Notes under the pieces: generated by a model | Databases searched by the model: none | The model's input: the letters and a program-made list of their open reading frames with translations, nothing else | Told to the model about the DNA's origin: nothing | Origin: Desulfurivibrio alkaliphilus AHT 2 | GTDB lineage: Bacteria > Desulfobacterota > Desulfobulbia > Desulfobulbales > Desulfurivibrionaceae | Assembly (NCBI RefSeq): GCF_000092205.1 | Contig: NC_014216.1 | Span: 1,178,001 to 1,242,000 of the forward strand | DNA: 64,000 bases | Reading direction: 5' to 3' | Shown: positions 36,085 through 43,137 of the stretch, in pieces | Position numbering within the stretch: the stretch's first letter is position 1 | How the letters are laid out: each line of letters starts with the position of its first letter | Program-made: the position numbers and the translations under genes

Positions 36085-36370
36085 TTATTCTGCAAAACCG
36101 GAAGGGAGTAGGACTGCGGCCATCCAAATATCCCTTCCGGCTTAGCCAAAGGTTTACTAACCCCTTCCGTACTCGGAGGTACGCGCCGCGACTGTTAAGA
36201 ATGTGTTATACTAACACTATGGAGGACAACTTTATGTTCATAGGAACACTAATCATCCTGACCATTGGCCAGATGTCATTATCTCAGCAATGTCTATACA
36301 TTAACTTTCGACTTGACATCCTGTGTCATCCCCCGCTGCCTACACAACGGGCAAAAAACTACAATAATGC
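36085..36370 (-). ncRNA. Predicted DRT2 template noncoding RNA
   Basis: The 400-base gene-free, conserved-looking region directly upstream of the reverse transcriptase on its own strand. Elements in RNA order are as follows. A 7-bp hairpin CCCGTTG-tgtagg-CAGCGGG (36351-36332) lies just before the first ACA (36324-36322). A 129-base template follows. A second ACA (36195-36193) is followed by a GTAC...GTAC hairpin near 36184-36170. Finally a perfect 10-bp stem is formed by CCGGAAGGGA and TCCCTTCCGG (36143-36100). Boundaries and promoter are not resolved; the 5' end is a guess from the hairpin position and the 3' end abuts the RT start. Confidence 0.65.
36196..36324 (+). other. 129-nt 'neo'-type template unit: endless frame and junction promoter when concatenated
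   Basis: Read as cDNA (opposite to the RT gene), the unit runs from after TGT at 36193-36195 to the TGT at 36322-36324. Joined head to tail, TTGACA (36313-36318) falls exactly 17 bases before TATACT (36207-36212). Next come GGAGGA (36221-36226), 7 bases, and ATG (36234). The frame from that ATG has no stop through the unit, and 129 is divisible by three, so each pass re-enters the same frame via TTA-AGA-ATG. The predicted 43-residue repeat is built of MFIGTLIILTIGQMSL, SQQCLYINFRLDILLR and MCYTNTMEDN. In the chromosome itself the -35 and -10 are in the wrong order, so the gene exists only after reverse transcription. Confidence 0.75.
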
Positions 36371-36479
36371 TTCATCTCTTTTACTGCATATCGATAAGCT
36401 AACCTGACCGCACCACCACAAATTGCCGCGTCAGCGCCGCCAGCGTTCTCGCGGTCCGGTTAAGCGATTTGTTGTGCCA

Positions 36480-37187
36480 TTAGCTGATTGCTTTTTTAAA
36501 GGCATCCATCAAAGTTGTTGGTTGCGTATTCCCTTTGTGTATGCTCTCTTCTATTATGGTTCTAACAGATGGTTCCAAGAGGCTTCCCTTAAAAATAAAC
36601 CCTTGTATATGAACATTGTTATTGGATTTTTCTATTTCAAATGTTGACAACCAGACGGATTTGTCATTGTGTATTTTTACGTGGCTAAGATTTTTTTTCA
36701 GCTTATCAATTTTAATTTCATTATTGTTAAAAAATATTGTCTGCTTTTTAAACTCTTTAAGCAATATTCCAACAACTTCATAATGAGTAGCATCAAATTT
36801 CTTAATTTCTTCCACCTGAAATGGTTGCCATAACTCATTAACCCAATTTTTGTATTGAACATTTTGTGATTTTGACCCCGTGACAACATAATCAATACAT
36901 GGATGCTTCGGCCAAGGAGGCCCTAAAGAGTCGAAGTAAACCTTTCCACCATAGGGAGATTCATAATAGAATACAGGCTCACCACACACAGGACATGTGG
37001 CATTCGGATTTATAAACGAAAAATAACTGTAACAATACGGTTTAATAGTTTCATTAATGTGCTTCTCAACTGATTGTCCACAGGAAAATCTATCCCAATC
37101 ATCCCGGTTCACATCATGTTCCCCTACCCAAAATGTTGTCCCGTAACTATTCGTTCGCCAATGTCCGCTCCTTCTAAATTTTGTCAT
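36480..37187 (-). CDS. Zinc-ribbon protein of unknown function
   Basis: A 235-residue protein from MTKFRRSGHWRTNSYGTTFW, with VGEHDVNRDDW following. A zinc-ribbon-like core CPVCGEPVFYY followed by GGKVYFDSLGPPWPKHPC (C-x2-C ... H-x-C) lies at about 80-115. The C-terminal half is a beta-rich Lys/Asn region with no known motif. The start at 37187 is supported by GGGAGGCTCAA. I recall the CPVCG...GPPWPKHPC block in scattered bacterial hypothetical proteins but know no function. It is divergent in composition (AT-rich) and ends about 110 bases upstream of the predicted DRT2 RNA on the same strand, so it may be part of the same island. Confidence 0.65.
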   Translation of the reverse strand: MTKFRRSGHWRTNSYGTTFWVGEHDVNRDDWDRFSCGQSVEKHINETIKPYCYSYFSFINPNATCPVCGEPVFYYESPYGGKVYFDSLGPPWPKHPCIDYVVTGSKSQNVQYKNWVNELWQPFQVEEIKKFDATHYEVVGILLKEFKKQTIFFNNNEIKIDKLKKNLSHVKIHNDKSVWLSTFEIEKSNNNVHIQGFIFKGSLLEPSVRTIIEESIHKGNTQPTTLMDAFKKAIS

Positions 37188-37677
37188 TTGAGCCTCCCGG
37201 ATTAGAGGATTGAAGTCATCTTCAGGCACAACAAGTAATTCAACAAACCTGTATATCTTCCCGCCAAAATAATGGCCAGCATCTTCCCGCTGGCGAGAGA
37301 TATCGCTTCATGCATCAAACATGTTAGGTTGACTGGTTAAATTAGCGAACCAACTCTGGAATATCCTTGACCACCCAACTTTAATGCTTTTCCGTAGATC
37401 ATCCCGACCACAAGATTTAACAGTTTTCCGTTGATTCCCGATGCCTCGTTACCCGAGTGGCGTTACGTCCACAAAAAAGCCGCTCACAAGCTTGGCATGG
37501 CCCGGAGCGGCTGGTGAATATTCGGCTGGTGGCAGCAGGCGGTGATCATCGAGATTGGCATCCACTTTCCCCCATCGTGGCGTTTTTCCAAATTAGCACA
37601 ATGCATAAGCTAGCCAAACCGGCGGGGGTTGGCAAGCAAAAAAGATGCTCCCCGGCGGAGTAAGCACGTGATCCATC
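37188..37677. other. Gene-free gap between the zinc-ribbon gene and the fic remnant
   Basis: About 490 bases. Apart from the terminator at 37473-37513 I see no supported gene, RNA or repeat. Short open frames here are GC-rich shadows without ribosome sites. Confidence 0.4.
37473..37513 (-). terminator. Intrinsic terminator, leftward
   Basis: On the minus strand AGCCGCTC...GAGCGGCT forms an 8-bp stem followed by TTTTTTG. It would end transcripts coming from the fic remnant at 37678-38388. Confidence 0.75.
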
Positions 37678-38388
37678 TCAGCCAAAGGCGTTTTGGTAAA
37701 TGGCCTCGATGGCGGCGGCTTCCGTAGCGGTCAGGGCGCTGAATTCTTTCGCGCGGGCACGGTGGGACAATTTGCCGCCGTTTTGCTGCAGGAGCCGGAA
37801 CAGCAGGTCGATGGTACGATCCGGCATGTCGATCAACTCGCCGATCCGGACCCGGAAGGTATCGTAGTTTTTGAGGAAGGCGGTTTCCTTCGACAGCTCC
37901 TGTTCGATGGTTTCCCGCACCCGGCCGTACAGGAACTCCGCGTGCGGGGTGGCGTCGAAATAACGGTAGAAATCGCCCGTATCGTTGAGTACCCGCACAT
38001 TGCACCGGTCGGTGGCCTCCCACTCGACCAGGGGGAGCAGGCGTTGCGAGTAGTCCTCCAGAACGGCGCGGTAGGATTCAATCCGTTCCAGAATCGTAGC
38101 CGCCACCGGGAAGACGATGCCGGGCGGGCTAAAGCCGCGTTCGGCCAGCACGTGGTGGATCAGGTAGCGGTGCAGCCGGCCGTTGCCGTCTTCAAAAGGG
38201 TGAATATAGACAAAACCAAAGGCGAGGATGGCGGCGGCGATGACCGGATCAAGCGCTCGGCCGGCGCCGGAGTCGAAAGCGATCAGGCCGGAGTGTATTT
38301 CTGTGGGCGCTGGGCAATCAATGAGGCACCAGGGTTGGAGAAAATGCGCTCCGGCAGCAGGTTGTTTTTCAGGTGATGCCGTTTGATT
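37678..38388 (-). pseudogene. Fic/DOC-family AMPylase-like gene, N-terminally truncated
   Basis: The open frame runs from an upstream stop at 38389 with no start codon that restores the family N-terminus. It contains IHSGLIAFDSGAGRALDPVI, then AAAILAFGFVYIHPFEDGNG and RLHRYLIHHVL. HPFEDGNGRLHR is an intact Fic catalytic motif (HxFx(D/E)GNGRxxR) that would transfer AMP to a target. The C-terminal helical part ends TATEAAAIEAIYQNAFG. The N-terminal ~100 residues seen in homologs are missing or scrambled; a different frame runs through 38300-38431. A shortened copy of this gene's end sits at 39374-39450. Confidence 0.75.
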
Positions 38389-38528
38389 TTATGACCGGTT
38401 ACCATGCCTCGAAGCTCCCTGGTAATCATATCGTGGTCACATGACACCTCAAAAAAAAACCCGGCGCGCAGGCAACCGGGGACTGCCGGCCAATGCCGAC
38501 AGGATGATTCTGCGCTTTCTCTAGGACA

Positions 38529-38760
38529 TGACGATGGTTGTTGTCAAGAAAAAAAAGGAGTTGATTAACGCCTTTTCCGGCGAGGAAAAATGAATATCCT
38601 GTTGGACACCTGCCACTTCCTCTGGATTATCTCCGGCAGCGACAAGTAGTCGGCCACCGGTCGGGAGTTGTTCAGGGAGCCGGAAGAGGAAGGCGGGTTA
38701 CGCTTCTACTCCTGGTCAGTGAAGCTGGCCAAGCACTTCCGGGTGTTGCTCTACAATACG
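38529..38760 (+). pseudogene. PIN-domain (VapC-like) toxin remnant with its antitoxin tail
   Basis: A short frame ending VVVKKKKELINAFSGEEK overlaps by ATGA an ATG at 38590. The second frame reads MNILLDTCHFLWIISGSDK, a clear PIN-domain start (first acidic residue in LLDT), then TAG, then SATGRELFREPEEE and WSVKLAKHF in the same frame, which still resemble the family. The stop and later decay show a dead toxin gene. The organisation (antitoxin-toxin overlap) is typical of type II systems. Confidence 0.65.
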
Positions 38761-39003
38761 CAAGAGCGCAACCGCCGGGCCTTGCGGTTCCCGCCGCCCC
38801 TGCTCCCAGTCCTGAAGGGTCCGCACGCTTACTCCCATGAGACCGGCAAAAGCCGATTGCGACATCTTTAATTTCAGCCGAATCACCTTGGGTGGAGACG
38901 GTGCTGAAAGTTCATGGGTCCGCAGTTCCAGTTTGCCTTTCTTGAACCGCTTAATCTCATTGATACCGTCAAGGATTTCTGCTCCAAGGTTCCTGTCAGC
39001 CAT
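38716..39003 (-). CDS. XRE-family antitoxin (HigA/NadS-like)
   Basis: A 95-residue helix-turn-helix protein. MADRNLGAEILDGINEIKRF opens it; the HTH is VIRLKLKMSQSAFAGLMGVS followed by VRTLQDWEQGRREPQGPAVA, as in antitoxins paired with RelE-like toxins. It overlaps the toxin gene upstream by 8 bases. It should bind its own promoter, which is expected upstream of 39271. The antitoxin is intact even though the toxin lacks an obvious start. Confidence 0.88.
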   Translation of the reverse strand: MADRNLGAEILDGINEIKRFKKGKLELRTHELSAPSPPKVIRLKLKMSQSAFAGLMGVSVRTLQDWEQGRREPQGPAVALLRIVEQHPEVLGQLH

Positions 39004-39271
39004 TTTTGATTGCCTCCGCTATCTGCTTGAGCGTATGCCCGGGAATACTGGCCCGCTCCGATTTACTGTAAAGTGTGAGCATCCATATCTCGTGGTCAGA
39101 TTTTTTCCAGTAATAAATCACCCTGAGGCCACCGCTCTTTCCCGTACCCGCCGACGCCCATCGAACCTTGCGAACACCACCTGATCCCTTGATGAGATCG
39201 CCAGCATCCGGCTTCTGCAATAGATAGGTTTGCAGCCCACAATATTCCTCGTCCGAGAGGTAGTTGCGCAA
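38996..39271 (-). CDS. RelE/HigB-family toxin, start codon uncertain
   Basis: At least 91 residues. RNYLSDEEYCGLQTYLLQKP, then VRKVRWASAGTGKSGGLRVI and YYWKKSDHEIWMLTLYSKSE carry the RelE-fold core with Arg/Lys (GKSGGLRVIYYW). The annotated start is TTG at 39271. In-frame codons upstream read SYAIYETSIFTKLL, which matches the usual N-terminus of the family (YxxVETPxFTKxL), yet no ATG or GTG lies in frame there. The toxin may therefore use a rare start or have lost it. Confidence 0.75.
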   Translation of the reverse strand: MRNYLSDEEYCGLQTYLLQKPDAGDLIKGSGGVRKVRWASAGTGKSGGLRVIYYWKKSDHEIWMLTLYSKSERASIPGHTLKQIAEAIKNG

Positions 39272-39373
39272 CAGCTTGGTAAAAATCGATGTTTCATAAA
39301 TAGCATAGCTTAATTGTACGGCGTTGCCGTATCCCTGTCAAGGCTTGATTAAGCTGAAAAAGCTTCGCTCCGG

Positions 39374-39450
39374 TCAGCCAAAGGCGTTTTGGTAAATGGC
39401 CTCGATGGCGGCGGCGATGACCGGATCAAGCGCTCGGCCGGCGCCGGAGC
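39374..39450 (-). pseudogene. Second fic fragment with internal deletion
   Basis: The minus strand reads SGAGRALDPVIAAAI joined in frame to EAIYQNAFG and the stop. Both halves are identical to parts of the fic remnant at 37678-38388. The join lies at a 12-bp direct repeat GCCGCCGCCATC found at both places in the longer copy, so about 520 bp have been lost by recombination between the repeats. Confidence 0.8.
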
Positions 39451-39482
39451 GGTACGGAAAAAACCGAAAGGCCGGGAGCTGA

Positions 39483-39755
39483 TCACCGCTCTTCACGCAA
39501 GCGACCTTCCACATACTTGTGGAGGATGCTGGCAACCAGTGTCTGGTAGGGAATTCCTTCCGCCAGGGCTTTTTTCTGGAGCCCCCGAAGATCCTTGGAA
39601 GAAAGCCTGATGTTAATACGGGCATCTTTCTTGAACGTGGCTTCCGCGTACTGTTGATGCCGCGCTTTCCTTTCCTCGAACCCCGGAGCCCGCTTGAGCT
39701 TGCCGGCATCAAATGCGTCCAGAATGCCTTGCTCTTCTTTATCCAACTTGCTCAT
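39483..39755 (-). CDS. Orphan ribbon-helix-helix (CopG-like) antitoxin
   Basis: A 90-residue protein from [20 protein letters not shown]. The C-terminal half [20 protein letters not shown], then [20 protein letters not shown], is a CopG/Arc-type ribbon-helix-helix as in antitoxins of BrnT/RelE-like toxins. The expected toxin is not adjacent: upstream is a fic C-terminal fragment (overlap ATGA), and downstream is the second fic fragment. It is therefore an orphan. The start was chosen at 39755 because the longer frame reads the fic remnant out of frame. Confidence 0.75.
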   Translation of the reverse strand: MSKLDKEEQGILDAFDAGKLKRAPGFEERKARHQQYAEATFKKDARINIRLSSKDLRGLQKKALAEGIPYQTLVASILHKYVEGRLREER

Positions 39756-39960
39756 TTCAGACCCCCAAATAGGTTTTGGTCGCTTTCCGGCTGCTTCAGA
39801 TATCGCGAGGCTGTTTGGCGTTTGGCGATCCCCGCCTCGGTGAGGTTGCCGATCCGGCAATGGGGCAGCTCGAAAATCAGATTAACCAGTTCCTGGCTGT
39901 AGATCTTGGGCAGCCGCTCATGTTCACATTTCCAGTTTTTTTCGACACAACCGCCAGTAC
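39752..39960 (-). pseudogene. C-terminal remnant of another Fic-family gene
   Basis: The frame reads [20 protein letters not shown], then [20 protein letters not shown] and YLKQPESD. This is the winged-helix tail found after the catalytic domain in a different Fic subfamily (KIYSxELlexiFxqPYcRI..l...GIAKRQTAs.YLk.L). No HPF motif or start remains. It overlaps the antitoxin ATG. Confidence 0.6.
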
Positions 39961-40028
39961 ATGTCGATGTTTCGCCATTTTTACACTGAAAAGCGATGAG
40001 ATCGCCCGCATCCTATTTTTGTTTGACC

Positions 40029-40056
40029 TTGACACCAATTAGTAGCACAATAATAG
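40029..40056 (+). promoter_or_regulatory. Probable promoter of the rubredoxin genes
   Basis: TTGACA (40029-40034), 16 bases, TAATAG (40051-40056), about 55 bases before the rubredoxin ATG. The region is AT-rich and lacks other features. Confidence 0.6.
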
Positions 40057-40111
40057 AATATGAGGATAGTAATTTATAACAAAAAATAATTGGTACAGGG
40101 AGAAACAAACC

Positions 40112-40339
40112 ATGGCTAAGCCCGAAGAAATGTATCAGTGTCAAACCTCAAACTGCGGCTATGTTTATGACCCTGACCGTGGTGACCGTAAAGGCAAAAT
40201 CCCACCAGGGACCCAATTTGAAGACTTGCCCGAAAGCTGGCGTTGCCCGATTTGCGGGGGCACCAAAAAGTGTTTTCGTCCTTTGGCCGGGCCAGGATCA
40301 ACCAAAGAAGCCAAGTGTGAGTTGCCCACCGAAAAATAA
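40112..40339 (+). CDS. Rubredoxin
   Basis: A 75-residue small electron carrier with one Fe(SCys)4 site. The first knuckle is C-x4-C in YQCQTSNCGYVYDP (an x4 spacing rather than the usual x2). The second is C-x2-C in WRCPICGGTKKCF. The canonical GDRKGKIPPGTQFEDLPESW lies between. The N- and C-terminal extensions are short and the C-terminus has two extra Cys. It is followed 66 bases later by a second iron-binding protein. Typical of anaerobes, where rubredoxins pass electrons to oxygen or superoxide reductases. Confidence 0.9.
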   Translation: MAKPEEMYQCQTSNCGYVYDPDRGDRKGKIPPGTQFEDLPESWRCPICGGTKKCFRPLAGPGSTKEAKCELPTEK

Positions 40340-40405
40340 TTGGCCGGCCCTACACGTGCCGCAACGATAAACATCAGTGTCCGAAAAAAGATCAGGAGGA
40401 AAAAA

Positions 40406-40678
40406 ATGTCGCAAATTAAAACGGGTTTGTGCGAGGAATGTGGCAAGGATTACAGTGAGATTAAGACCCTCTGCGGTCATTGCGGCTATTCCCCCCATGG
40501 CGAAGCCGTCATGACCAAGGAGGATCCTCATTGGAAATGCGGGAATTGCGGCAGAACCGTGCAAGCGCAACAGCCGCCTGAAAAATGCCCAAGCTGTGGC
40601 GAGGTCTGTGACTTCAAAAATGTTTCCTGTTACCTTCCCGAATGCGGCGGGCCGGGCAATGTTGACCCACGGCTTTGA
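40406..40678 (+). CDS. Rubredoxin-like / zinc-ribbon two-domain protein
   Basis: A 90-residue protein with two Cys4 sites. The N-terminal one is CEECGKDY...CGHCGYSP (C-x2-C ... C-x2-C). The C-terminal one is [20 protein letters not shown] with SCG following (rubrerythrin-like rubredoxin pattern), then [10 protein letters not shown]. The start at 40406 is set by CAGGAGGAAAAAA. Likely co-transcribed with rubredoxin. The metal (Fe or Zn) cannot be decided from sequence. Confidence 0.8.
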   Translation: MSQIKTGLCEECGKDYSEIKTLCGHCGYSPHGEAVMTKEDPHWKCGNCGRTVQAQQPPEKCPSCGEVCDFKNVSCYLPECGGPGNVDPRL

Positions 40679-40766
40679 GAGAAAGGCAACTTTCTATCAC
40701 CATCACCTCACCTATTGCCAAAGCACCTCGGGCTATTAACTGAAAACCGGAAAGGCTGATGCCGAC

Positions 40767-41693
40767 ATGAAAACCCTTTCCCATTTGCTGATTCTGGTCA
40801 CACTGATAATGGTGCCGACTAATAAAGGTGCAGTCGCGATGGACGACTCCAGGAACACCCCTTTACCTGCAATCGGCCTTGCTTTGGGCTCCGGCGGCGC
40901 CGGGGGGCTGGCTCATATCGCCATGCTGCGGGTGTTTGATGATCTGGGGGTTAAGCCGGCCGGAATTGCCGGGACCAGCATCGGAGCGGTAATCGGGGCG
41001 CTTTACGCGGCCGGGTTGAGTGCCGCCGAGATTGAGGAAATTTTTACCGAATTCGGCGGTTCCAGCCTCGATGTTCTTTCTCGGCTGATCACGCCCAATG
41101 CCGAGCTTACCCTGACCGCCCTGCTGAAAATCGGTAATGACGGCGGTGCCTTTGACCCCGGCGGATTCCTCGAGTTTCTGGCCGACAAGGTTGAGGCCCG
41201 CCGTTTTGAGGATCTTGCCATACCCCTTAAGGTCGTAGCCACCGATTACTGGACCGGGAAAACCGTGGTGCTCGACCAGGGTGATCTGTTTTCCGCCGTT
41301 CAAGCGAGCATGGCCGTACCCGGGCTTTTCTCACCGGTTCAGCATGATCAGCAACTTTTAATCGACGGCGGCACCTCCAATCCATTGCCTTTTGATCTCC
41401 TGCTCAAAAGCCACGACTTGGTCGTTGCCATTGACGTTTCCCGGTCGCGAACCCGGCCCGAGGACCAGCAGGTCGATTCCCTGGATTTACTGCTGGGCAG
41501 TTTTACCATGATGCAGCAGTCGATCATCGCGGCCCGAATGGAGGCTACTCAACCGGATATTTACATCAAGCCAGAAATTCACGATATTCGGATGCTTCAC
41601 TTCAATCGGATCGAGGAAGTTCTCGAACAGGCGAAACCGGCCGCCTCCGAACTGAAAAGCAGGCTTCTAAAATATCAAAAAAACGAAGAGTAA
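40767..41693 (+). CDS. Patatin-like phospholipase (RssA-type), exported
   Basis: A 308-residue protein with an N-terminal hydrophobic signal (1-24, ending GAVAM). The oxyanion loop is LGSGGAGGLAHI (about 37-48), the nucleophile is Ser in GTSIGAVIGALYAAG (GxSxG, about 66-70), and the catalytic Asp is in IDGGTSNPLP (DGG). It hydrolyses acyl esters of phospholipids, probably at the envelope. Precedes an OmpV-like porin gene by 140 bases on the same strand. Confidence 0.88.
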   Translation: MKTLSHLLILVTLIMVPTNKGAVAMDDSRNTPLPAIGLALGSGGAGGLAHIAMLRVFDDLGVKPAGIAGTSIGAVIGALYAAGLSAAEIEEIFTEFGGSSLDVLSRLITPNAELTLTALLKIGNDGGAFDPGGFLEFLADKVEARRFEDLAIPLKVVATDYWTGKTVVLDQGDLFSAVQASMAVPGLFSPVQHDQQLLIDGGTSNPLPFDLLLKSHDLVVAIDVSRSRTRPEDQQVDSLDLLLGSFTMMQQSIIAARMEATQPDIYIKPEIHDIRMLHFNRIEEVLEQAKPAASELKSRLLKYQKNEE

Positions 41694-41833
41694 AAGATGG
41701 CGCCCCGAGCGGTTCAAGGGTGCGGGCTCATGGCCACTTGTTCCTGGCAACTTTTAATGAGCGATTGCCTGGAAAAACCAGGAGCGTTGAGCAGAACGGA
41801 AAGGGATGTCTTATCACCTCACCAGGAGAGGCA

Positions 41834-42943
41834 ATGCGTCGGCTAGTGCCCCTGCTTTTCACACTGCTTTTGGGCGTGCCACAGGAAGCCCATTCGGGCA
41901 GCTTTGCCTTCACCATCAGCAACAGTCCCAAAGAAGGTCGACTGATCGTCCGCGCCTACGACGACCCCAGCAGTTTTGGCGATTTTCGCAACCCGATCAA
42001 GGAAAAACACTTTTCGATCGATGCCGTTGACCAGGTTTTCACTCTTTCAGACCTGGACCCCGGTGACTATGCGCTGCTGGTATTTCTGGATGAAAATCTC
42101 AACGGCGAGCTGGATCGCAACTTTATCGGCATCCCCCGCGAGCCCATTGCCCTGTCCAACGATTATCAACCCCGGGGCCCGCCCAGCTTTAACCGCGCCC
42201 GGGTAACCCTGGCGCGGGGCCAGACACTGGAGCAGACTCTGACGCCCAACCGCCCCTTGGGCGACAGGGGCCAGATTGGCGTGGGCCTGGGCATTGTGAT
42301 GCAAAGCTCGCCCTATGTGGGCAGCAGTGGCCTGAGCCTGCAGCCTATCCCGGCCATTGTCTATATAGGCGACCGGCTCCAGGTGTTGGGGCCGGTGGTC
42401 AATTATAACCTTTATGGAGCCGGCCCGCTGCGCCTGGCGGTGCGCGGTGAGATGCGCTTTAGGGCCTACGAAGAGGACGACTCTACCCAATTAACGGGGC
42501 TCGGGAACCGTAAAACCACGGTTTTCGGTGGGTTGGCCATGAACAGCCAGTTGCCCGCCGGGTTCAGCCTATCGCTGAGCTATACCCACGATCTGCTCGG
42601 ACGTATTGACGCCGGCACGGCCCGTGCGTCGTTGTCCCGAGGCTTTCAGTGGGGCAATGTACGCCTGTCGCCATCGGTGTCGGTCAACTGGCTGGATGGC
42701 GACCTGGCCAACTATGAGTTTGGCGTTCCGGAATCGGCGGCGCGTGCGGACAGACCGGCCTACAGCCTGAATGATGCCACCAACTGGGCGGTGGGTCTGA
42801 ATACGATGATGGAGTTAACGCCGGCATGGATGGCGACAATCAACCTGAGCTATGAAATCCTGGATGACAAGATTGGCGAGAGTCCCATTGTGGATAGACG
42901 CTATTTGACGCGCGGATTTATGGCAGTGACCTATACATTTTAA
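41834..42943 (+). CDS. DUF2141 domain fused to MipA/OmpV-like outer-membrane barrel
   Basis: A 369-residue protein from MRRLVPLLFTLLLGVPQEAH (signal peptide). Residues about 20-135 form a DUF2141 beta domain: GRLIVRAYDDPSSFGDFRNP, then LSDLDPGDYALLVFLDENLN and GELDRNFIGIPREP. From about 150 it becomes a beta-barrel of the MipA/OmpV family (GQIGVGLGIVMQSSPYVGSS...) ending in aromatic FMAVTYTF, the C-terminal outer-membrane signal. Fusing a periplasmic DUF2141 domain to the barrel is unusual. The start was chosen for the signal peptide; the frame is open 38 codons further upstream. Confidence 0.78.
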   Translation: MRRLVPLLFTLLLGVPQEAHSGSFAFTISNSPKEGRLIVRAYDDPSSFGDFRNPIKEKHFSIDAVDQVFTLSDLDPGDYALLVFLDENLNGELDRNFIGIPREPIALSNDYQPRGPPSFNRARVTLARGQTLEQTLTPNRPLGDRGQIGVGLGIVMQSSPYVGSSGLSLQPIPAIVYIGDRLQVLGPVVNYNLYGAGPLRLAVRGEMRFRAYEEDDSTQLTGLGNRKTTVFGGLAMNSQLPAGFSLSLSYTHDLLGRIDAGTARASLSRGFQWGNVRLSPSVSVNWLDGDLANYEFGVPESAARADRPAYSLNDATNWAVGLNTMMELTPAWMATINLSYEILDDKIGESPIVDRRYLTRGFMAVTYTF

Positions 42944-42964
42944 AGGGGGCGCTTGGCGCCCCCT
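42944..42964 (+). terminator. Hairpin terminator after the OmpV-like gene
   Basis: AGGGGGCGC-TTG-GCGCCCCCT forms a tight 9-bp stem beginning at the stop codon. No T-run follows, so it may be a strong hairpin or partial terminator. Confidence 0.6.
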
Positions 42965-43137
42965 GTATGGCCAGTATTCGCCGAGGTGGCCCGGTTAAGG
43001 ATGACTGGCCGCCGCGTCGACGCCTGAAAAAACGGGACATATTGGTTTTCGATGCTTAAATTCTCATTTTATGCCTGCTCGCGCAACTCCGGCGGACTCG
43101 CCCGCCAGGCACGCGCGCACCATAATCAGGAGAAGCC

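Noticed and set aside
36322-36326. Alternative template jump using the longer shared TGTGT (36202-36206)
   Set aside because: It would give only 8 bases between TTGACA and TATACT and a unit of 120 nt; the TGT at 36193 gives the ideal 17-base spacing. I keep it as a fallback only.
36201-36407. A conventional 68-codon gene on the plus strand in the DRT2 RNA region
   Set aside because: It has no chromosomal promoter in the right order and runs past the template into the hairpin region. The frame is better explained as one unit of the concatemeric product.
34795-36420. Group II intron or retron
   Set aside because: The RT lacks the maturase X and endonuclease domains, no domain V-like hairpin or intron boundary sequence was seen, and there is no msr-msd inverted-repeat layout.
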